Part shown: in pieces, positions 59,301 to 64,000 of the stretch | Layout: each line of letters opens with the position of its first letter | Position numbering within the stretch: the stretch's first letter is position 1 | Source of the DNA: Aestuariibaculum sediminum | GTDB taxonomy: Bacteria; Bacteroidota; Bacteroidia; Flavobacteriales; Flavobacteriaceae | Direction: 5' to 3' | DNA length: 64,000 nucleotides | NCBI RefSeq assembly: GCF_014596945.1 | Contig: NZ_JACVXB010000003.1 | Coordinates: forward strand, 1 to 64,000 | Made by a program: the position numbers and the translations under genes | The notes under the pieces: generated by a model | Database searches by the model: none | What the model saw: the letters and a program-made list of their open reading frames with translations, nothing else | Told to the model about the DNA's origin: nothing

Positions 59301-61491
59301 GGAAGTGAGTAACGATGGTACAAACTGGCTTAATATCACAGATAACGCAAATTACAATGGTGCACAAACCGCAAATTTAATGATACTAAATGCACCAATA
59401 AATTCTAATAATTACCAATTCAGAGTACTACTTAATAAAACAGGAAACAGTTGTGGTTTATATTCGGATGTAGCTTTACTTACGGTCCATACTCTTCCCT
59501 TAATTAATACTCCAGTTACTTTAATTCAGTGCGATGATGATACAGATGGTATCAGCTTCTTTAACCTTACGGAAGTCAATTTTGAAATTTCAGCAAATGC
59601 ATCAAACGAAAAGTTTAGCTATTTTACATCTCAAACTTCGGCTGAATCGGGAGATATAAACAGCAGTGACTTTATTGAAACACCAACAGCATACCAAAAT
59701 GCAAACAATCCTTATAACGACACGGTATGGGCACGCGTTGAAAATGAATTTGGTTGTCCTTCAGTTGCACAAATTCAATTATCAGTTGGCGTTAGTCAAA
59801 TTCCAAACGGAGCCATTAACGAAATACTGACAGCTTGCGATGACTTTTTGGATATTAATGGCATAGATAACATCAATAATGATAACAGAGATGGTATAGC
59901 ATCCTTCGATTTTAGCTATGTGAAAACAATGGTAGAAAACCTGTTTACACCACAAACGCCTGAAATTAATTTTTACAGAAATGAAGCAGATGCTTTAGCC
60001 GAACAAAACGCCATTATAAACACCGCAAATTATCGTAACATAGGATACCCTGGCACACAAAATATATACATAAGAGTAGATAGTCCGGTTAGTAACGATT
60101 GTCAGGCCTTAGGACCCTATATCACTTTGGTGGTTGAAGAGCTCCCGGTTGTAAATTCTGTTTCTATACCCCGTGTTTGTGACGATGACTTTGATGGGGC
60201 TTACCCTTTTGATGTCTCTACCGTTGAGAACATCGTTTTAGGAAACCAATCTCTAAACGACATATCAATTGATTATTTTGATGCTTCCGGAAACCCTTTA
60301 AACGACTTTAATGGTTCTCCTGTTACAAGTCCTCTGCCAAACATCTTACTAATGGATAATCAAACCATTACCATTAGACTTACAAATAAAACCCCTAATG
60401 CCTGTTACGCTGAAACCACTTTAGACTTCGTGGTCGACCAACAACCGGTGGCTCATCCTGTGGCTACACAAATTTTTTGTGACGATGGTAGCGATGGAAC
60501 AGCCATAAATGACGGATTACATACTTTCGATACATCTACGTTTTCAAATACCATTTTAGGGAATCAATCTAATATGGAAATCTATTTTTCATATGATGAT
60601 ATTGATGGAAATACCATTTCCGACGCCACTACTCTACCAAATCCTTGGGTTTCAGATTCTCAAACAATAAACGTTAACGTTATAAACCCGCTTAACACAA
60701 GCTGCGTAGCTACAACAACCATCGATTTAGTCGTTAATCCTATCCCTGAGTTTTACATTAATGAAGAAGAAATTGTTTGTACCTCAGACCCCAGTTTTAC
60801 AGTTACTCTTGCACCGGTGCAAGATAATGCCAACGAAGTTTTAGAATATACATGGTTTGATGAAAACGGCAATCAAATCTCAAACGAAACAACGCTTGAT
60901 GTGTCAACTCCTGGAAATTATTCTGTTACTTTAACCAATCCAGCAACTTTATGTAGTACTACAAAATCTGTTATAGTTAAAGCTTCAGAACTAGCAACGA
61001 TTACACAGGATGATATCACGGTGGTCGATATTTCAGATCATAACAGTGTTACTATTAATAATCCATCAAGCTTAGGTTCGGGAACCTACCAATTTGCTTT
61101 AGAATCTAAAGATGGTTTAGTTATTTTCCCTTATCAGGATCAACCTGTATTTAATAACGTTAGAGCCGGTGACTACACTCTATTCGTCAAGGATGATATT
61201 TGCGGAATAGCTGAATTAGATGTATTCGTAATTGGTTATCGTAAATTTTTCACGCCTAACGGCGATGGCCAGAACGATTACTGGAAAATTCAAGGTTTAG
61301 ATCAATCTCAAACTACAAGTATGGTTTATATTTACGATAGGTACGGCAAATTAATAAAACAATTGGATCCTTTGGGTATTGGTTGGGATGGCACGTTTAA
61401 AGGTAAAGTTCTCAGCTCAGACGATTACTGGTTTAAAGTTCAACTTACCGATGGAAGAACCTTTATGGGGCATTTTACTTTAAAACGATAA
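56368..61491 (+). CDS. T9SS type B cargo protein with IgGFc-binding-like domain and thrombospondin-3 repeats (1707 aa)
   Basis: Signal peptide (ending AFSQ). Residues about 25-465 resemble the IgGFc-binding protein N-terminal domain (HYIPPLTSAEFGNANPEEQ, GYIIEADDPIYVSVRMNAGG, ENILVVAHSNNTAIYING, GMFFVPPLSCEARGNLDNIA). Then an Ig-like part, about four Asp-rich calcium-binding thrombospondin-3-like segments between 535 and 895 (DIDNDNDGILNCTE, DLDSDNDGVPDSVE, DYDSDGDGCNDVIEAG), an Ig-like domain, four CD-rich modules, an Ig-like domain and the type B C-terminal domain. Its final 1092 nt match the previous gene almost exactly. Confidence 0.9.
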   Translation: MPLKTNFKIITIILTLCFSVKAFSQLSKTHYIPPLTSAEFGNANPEEQYIYISTPNNANINYTIKPVGQTTTNYITGTVSKTSPREIFIGSGNGQLFVASSQTSNIHSNKGYIIEADDPIYVSVRMNAGGGAQAGALVSKGSAALGKTFRVGSFTNENPQSNYLNFVSVMATEDDTQITFDDLPSGLNVENYSGTFPINTTLNKGESYIVATNSANSSINRDGLIGTLITSTKNIVVNCGSANGSFHNGNGRDYGIDQIVDLSKIGSEYIFVKGSGNNEWENILVVAHSNNTAIYINGNATPIATINAGQYYLIEGNYYNSNGNMYLETSQPVFVYQGIGATTSEANQGMFFVPPLSCEARGNLDNIAFIENIGSTTYSGGVSIVTKLGATVTVNGNPISVSPNSVTGNPDYVTYKILGLSGNVSVESTDELYCAYFNYNGAATSGSFYSGFPSPPEINFNIDLNPLGICIPNVRLEVANLGNFDSIEWFYNDGSGYISTGSQSLEYTPTQSGTYKLVGVLTCSNLTLESVEVPVSICPDDIDNDGIIDNIDIDNDNDGILNCTESYGDQPLDLTNILSGSTSVGNYTFNGTVTTEGNTSLTPVSGTSDGTIISETPNKNGTSETSVNYQLNFNKNIHLKVEYPSSTPSGNGTLTGDQSFIIRVPNTRTITLLDLDDQLLIDTNFDGIYESNVTQISAYEIRFKIKSNTLAFGQGTFGFYANNIDALTVIHRNNSETGGNYAAFSITATCIDKDTDGDNVPDALDLDSDNDGVPDSVENTGILIPLSYIDNDLNGLDDSYNIASLPMDTDNDGVPDYYDLDSDNDGIFDLTETGALGTFLSDTDINGVIDNGSSFGTNGLLDFAETSPDSGITTYVLDDLDNDTIFSYIDYDSDGDGCNDVIEAGFSDANNDNYLGDSPTLITNNNGVVTNASGYTLPLQNYNIPAPIIITAQPINTEVCNTYNTEITITANADSYQWEVSNDGTNWLNITDNANYNGAQTANLMILNAPINSNNYQFRVLLNKTGNSCGLYSDVALLTVHTLPLINTPVTLIQCDDDTDGISFFNLTEVNFEISANASNEKFSYFTSQTSAESGDINSSDFIETPTAYQNANNPYNDTVWARVENEFGCPSVAQIQLSVGVSQIPNGAINEILTACDDFLDINGIDNINNDNRDGIASFDFSYVKTMVENLFTPQTPEINFYRNEADALAEQNAIINTANYRNIGYPGTQNIYIRVDSPVSNDCQALGPYITLVVEELPVVNSVSIPRVCDDDFDGAYPFDVSTVENIVLGNQSLNDISIDYFDASGNPLNDFNGSPVTSPLPNILLMDNQTITIRLTNKTPNACYAETTLDFVVDQQPVAHPVATQIFCDDGSDGTAINDGLHTFDTSTFSNTILGNQSNMEIYFSYDDIDGNTISDATTLPNPWVSDSQTINVNVINPLNTSCVATTTIDLVVNPIPEFYINEEEIVCTSDPSFTVTLAPVQDNANEVLEYTWFDENGNQISNETTLDVSTPGNYSVTLTNPATLCSTTKSVIVKASELATITQDDITVVDISDHNSVTINNPSSLGSGTYQFALESKDGLVIFPYQDQPVFNNVRAGDYTLFVKDDICGIAELDVFVIGYRKFFTPNGDGQNDYWKIQGLDQSQTTSMVYIYDRYGKLIKQLDPLGIGWDGTFKGKVLSSDDYWFKVQLTDGRTFMGHFTLKR
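60400..61491 (+). repeat. 3'-terminal block shared with the previous T9SS gene, copy 2
   Basis: Partner of 55049-56140; encodes the last CD-rich module, an Ig-like domain and the whole type B sorting domain. Divergent patches correspond to the Ig-like domain core (VQDNANEVLEYTWFDENGNQ against VQNNPSETFDYSWSFENGNE) and a short stretch of SSLGSGTYQFALES against ASLGSGSYKYALES. Confidence 0.9.
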
Positions 61492-61507
61492 TCGTTCATA
61501 TTTTATG

Positions 61508-61515
61508 TAAATTTG
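61508..61515 (+). promoter_or_regulatory. uvrB -7 promoter element
   Basis: TAAATTTG ending 4 nt before the uvrB ATG. With the start usually a few nt after the box, transcription should begin at or next to the start codon. Confidence 0.55.
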
Positions 61516-61519
61516 CGTC

Positions 61520-63523
61520 ATGCGTTTTAAAATTGAATCAGAATTTGATCCCACAGGAGACCAGCCAGAAGCTATAAAGCAATTAGCTCAAGGCATAAAA
61601 TCCAATGAAAAATACCAAACCTTACTTGGAGTAACAGGTTCAGGAAAAACCTTTACAGTTGCCAATGTGATACAGGAAGTTCAACGCCCTACTTTGGTAT
61701 TGGCTCATAACAAAACTTTAGCCGCTCAGTTGTATTCTGAGTTCAAACAATTTTTTCCAAATAACGCTGTTGAATACTTTGTTTCTTATTACGATTACTA
61801 TCAGCCAGAAGCCTATATACCCGTAACTGGGGTTTACATTGAAAAAGATTTATCGATTAACGATGAAATCGAAAAAATGCGATTAAGCGCCACCTCTTCA
61901 CTCCTTTCTGGCAGAAGAGATGTTTTAGTGGTCGCATCAGTTTCCTGTTTGTATGGTATTGGTAATCCTGTAGAATTTCAAAAGAATGTCATTTCGTTGG
62001 AACGTGATCAGGAAATTTCGCGAACTAAATTATTACATCGATTAGTCCAAAGCCTTTATTCAAGAACTGAAGCAGAATTTAATCATGGGAATTTCAGAAT
62101 AAAAGGCGACACGGTAGATGTTTTTCCGAGTTATGCCGATTATGCGTTTAGAATTCACTTTTTTGGAGATGAAATTGAAGATATAGAGGCATTCGACATT
62201 CAAACGAATCAGGTTATTGAAAAATATGACCGCTTAAATATATACCCGGCGAACATGTTCGTCACCTCTCCCGATGTGCTACAAAATGCAATTAAAGACA
62301 TCCAGGACGATTTAGTAAAACAACATGATTATTTTAAAGAAATTGGCAAACATCTTGAAGCCAAGCGTTTAAAAGAGCGTACTGAATTCGATTTGGAAAT
62401 GATACGTGAATTGGGATATTGCTCAGGTATTGAAAATTACTCCCGCTATTTAGATGGGAGAAAACCAGGTACAAGACCTTTCTGTTTATTAGATTATTTC
62501 CCAGACGATTACTTAATGGTTGTTGACGAAAGTCACGTTACCATTTCGCAGGTACATGCCATGTATGGTGGTGACCGAAGCAGAAAAGAAAATCTGGTAG
62601 AATACGGTTTTCGATTACCGGCTGCCATGGATAACCGCCCATTAAAATTTGAAGAATTTGAGGCAATACAAAACCAGGTTATTTACGTAAGTGCCACACC
62701 CGCGGATTATGAACTAAAAAAAACTGATGGAATTTATGTGGAACAAATTATTAGACCAACAGGCTTACTGGATCCCGTAATTGAAGTACGTCCAAGTTTG
62801 AATCAAATTGATGATTTAATTGAAGAAATTCAGCAACGTGTAGAAAAGGATGAACGCACATTAGTAACAACGCTTACCAAACGGATGGCTGAAGAACTAA
62901 CAAAGTATCTGGACCGTATTCAAATCCGATGCCGTTATATTCATAGCGATGTCGATACATTAGAACGTGTAGAAATCATGCAAGATCTGCGTAAAGGCTT
63001 ATTTGATGTACTTGTTGGTGTAAATTTATTACGTGAAGGTCTAGATTTACCTGAAGTATCTCTTGTGGCCATTTTAGACGCCGATAAAGAAGGTTTTTTA
63101 CGTTCGGCACGTTCGCTTACACAAACTGTTGGTAGAGCTGCAAGAAACTTAAACGGTAAAGCAATCATGTATGCCGATAAGATTACTAAAAGCATGCAGC
63201 AAACCATAGATGAAACGAACTATCGCAGAGAAAAACAAATTAATTATAATACCAAGTTTGGCATTACTCCTAAAGCACTAAATAAAAGCTTAGATAATGC
63301 CTTGGCTAAAAATTCGGTGAGTACTTATAGTTATGAATTGGAAGCCGCTAAAGCCGCCGAACCAGAAAGTGCATATTTAACCAAACCTGAATTAGAAAAA
63401 AAGATTAAAGAAAAGCGAAAACTCATGGAACAAGCAGCCAAAGCCTTAGACTTTATAGTGGCAGCTAAACTTAGAGATGAAATAAAAGGGTATCAGGACA
63501 AAATAGAAAAGCTAAAAGTGTAA
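61520..63523 (+). CDS. uvrB: Excinuclease ABC subunit B
   Basis: 667-aa ATP-dependent damage-verification subunit of nucleotide excision repair. Walker [11 protein letters not shown], the damage-probing beta-hairpin region [17 protein letters not shown]-like VVDESHVT, helicase motifs [11 protein letters not shown] and [29 protein letters not shown], and a C-terminal UvrC-binding UVR helix pair ([20 protein letters not shown]). The stop codon is the loop of the terminator at 63507-63539. Predicted near-leaderless transcript. Confidence 0.97.
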   Translation: MRFKIESEFDPTGDQPEAIKQLAQGIKSNEKYQTLLGVTGSGKTFTVANVIQEVQRPTLVLAHNKTLAAQLYSEFKQFFPNNAVEYFVSYYDYYQPEAYIPVTGVYIEKDLSINDEIEKMRLSATSSLLSGRRDVLVVASVSCLYGIGNPVEFQKNVISLERDQEISRTKLLHRLVQSLYSRTEAEFNHGNFRIKGDTVDVFPSYADYAFRIHFFGDEIEDIEAFDIQTNQVIEKYDRLNIYPANMFVTSPDVLQNAIKDIQDDLVKQHDYFKEIGKHLEAKRLKERTEFDLEMIRELGYCSGIENYSRYLDGRKPGTRPFCLLDYFPDDYLMVVDESHVTISQVHAMYGGDRSRKENLVEYGFRLPAAMDNRPLKFEEFEAIQNQVIYVSATPADYELKKTDGIYVEQIIRPTGLLDPVIEVRPSLNQIDDLIEEIQQRVEKDERTLVTTLTKRMAEELTKYLDRIQIRCRYIHSDVDTLERVEIMQDLRKGLFDVLVGVNLLREGLDLPEVSLVAILDADKEGFLRSARSLTQTVGRAARNLNGKAIMYADKITKSMQQTIDETNYRREKQINYNTKFGITPKALNKSLDNALAKNSVSTYSYELEAAKAAEPESAYLTKPELEKKIKEKRKLMEQAAKALDFIVAAKLRDEIKGYQDKIEKLKV

Positions 63524-63539
63524 CACTTTTAGCTTTTTT
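63507..63539 (+). terminator. uvrB terminator with the stop codon as its loop
   Basis: AAAAGCTAAAAGTG (63507-63520) pairs with CACTTTTAGCTTTT (63524-63537), and the 3-nt loop TAA (63521-63523) is the uvrB stop codon. A T-run follows. The 5' arm is coding sequence for the last residues. Confidence 0.85.
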
Positions 63540-63564
63540 ATATGAGTTCCCTTAATAACGGGGT

Positions 63565-63969
63565 TTAGTTATACTGCGTTTTAAAAATATCTATTAATAC
63601 ATCAGGTGGAACAATTTTGTTTGGAAAACTTTCCATTAAGTATAACACCTTCGAAATAGATTCATGACTTAAACCCATTCGTAATCCAAAGTTATAGAGT
63701 TTTACAATTTTTTTAGAATCACTATGCTCATTATCTATATTCATTAATAAAACCAAACGATGAAACTGAACAATACGTTCACTGTGTGATTTTAAGTGAA
63801 TATAATTAATGGGATGTTCAATGAGATAGTCGAAATCCTCACGAGAGATTTCAAGCTGCTTGGCAACACCTAGTAAAAAATTATATTCTATAGCTTTAAT
63901 ATCATTATCATGCTTTGCAAAAGCAATCATTTCAGACAAGAGGCTTAGTTTTTCGACTCTATTAATCAT
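63565..63969 (-). CDS. TerB-like helical protein
   Basis: 134 aa, mostly alpha-helical, resembling the TerB tellurite-resistance-like fold: LSLLSEMIAFAKHDNDIKAIEYNFLLGVAKQL with the early Asp pair, then an EHSDSK...KLYNFGLRMG repeat-like second half. In some genomes it is labelled 'excinuclease ABC subunit B' merely because it neighbours uvrB; it shares nothing with UvrB. It converges on uvrB. Function unknown. Confidence 0.75.
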   Translation of the reverse strand: MINRVEKLSLLSEMIAFAKHDNDIKAIEYNFLLGVAKQLEISREDFDYLIEHPINYIHLKSHSERIVQFHRLVLLMNIDNEHSDSKKIVKLYNFGLRMGLSHESISKVLYLMESFPNKIVPPDVLIDIFKTQYN

Positions 63970-64000
63970 ACTTTCAAGGGATTAATTAATTACACTATAA

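Overview
The window reads as chromosomal DNA of a marine-type member of the Flavobacteriaceae (Bacteroidota). Pointers are the low GC content, promoters with the Bacteroidota -7 element TAnnTTTG, lipoproteins with an acidic export signal after the lipobox cysteine, type IX secretion (T9SS) C-terminal domains ending in KR, a zeaxanthin-type carotenoid operon, and many standard flavobacterial gene neighbourhoods. No phage, insertion sequence, CRISPR array or resistance island is visible. Genus and species cannot be fixed from the sequence alone.

Layout. At 1-541 a leftward promoter leaves the window and a conserved structured intergenic element precedes thrS. At 542-3834 lies the translation operon thrS-infC-rpmI-rplT; infC has no ATG/GTG/TTG start, and two related hairpins precede rpmI. 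At 3900-14900 are housekeeping and envelope genes: a YjbQ-family protein, lipoproteins, dnaB, accA, lptF/G-type permease, tgt (without the usual zinc cysteines), an outer-membrane barrel, an FKBP lipoprotein, an S4 RNA-binding protein, a phosphoribosyltransferase and aroK. At 15028-15280 are tRNA-Lys(UUU) and tRNA-Leu(GAG). At 15343-17985 is a GH3 glycosidase with a PA14 insert.

At 18085-22595 a MerR/cobalamin-binding (CarH/LitR-like) regulator precedes crtI-crtB-crtZ-crtYcd, giving phytoene to zeaxanthin under probable light or B12 control. A 10-bp perfect inverted repeat lies in the crtI promoter region. At 22811-24530 is a very AT-rich cluster of four small unknown envelope proteins. At 24878-31000 are a 2-hydroxyacid dehydrogenase, a TlpA-like thioredoxin, a duplicated-domain lipoprotein beside a Crp/Fnr regulator with a 22-bp perfect palindrome, then DUF5606, def, a small T9SS cargo protein and ruvX. 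dapD follows.

At 32347-37859 is a lipopolysaccharide/surface-glycan island (GT4, polysaccharide pyruvyl transferase, two tandem paralogous GT2 enzymes, a WaaE-like GT2 and a WaaP/Kdo-kinase-like protein). At 37960-44745 are sua5, a CCA-adding enzyme, ctaA, a pRiA4b ORF-3-like protein, a conserved unknown protein next to a second copy of the structured element, and an ABC exporter pair. At 44772-61491 four consecutive large T9SS type-B cargo proteins (906, 1621, 1193 and 1707 aa) fill 17 kb. They are built of repeated CDxDxDG modules, and the last two share an almost identical 1.09-kb 3' block with sharply bounded divergent patches, which looks like gene conversion. The window ends with uvrB, whose stop codon forms the loop of its own terminator, and a TerB-like protein.

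Start codons were moved from the longest reading frame where a TAnnTTTG promoter overlaps the upstream start (for example thrS, dapD, sua5, crtI and the 1193-aa T9SS protein). Several genes have their -7 element so close to the ATG that near-leaderless transcripts are predicted. All family assignments come from reading the translated sequence; no database search was run.
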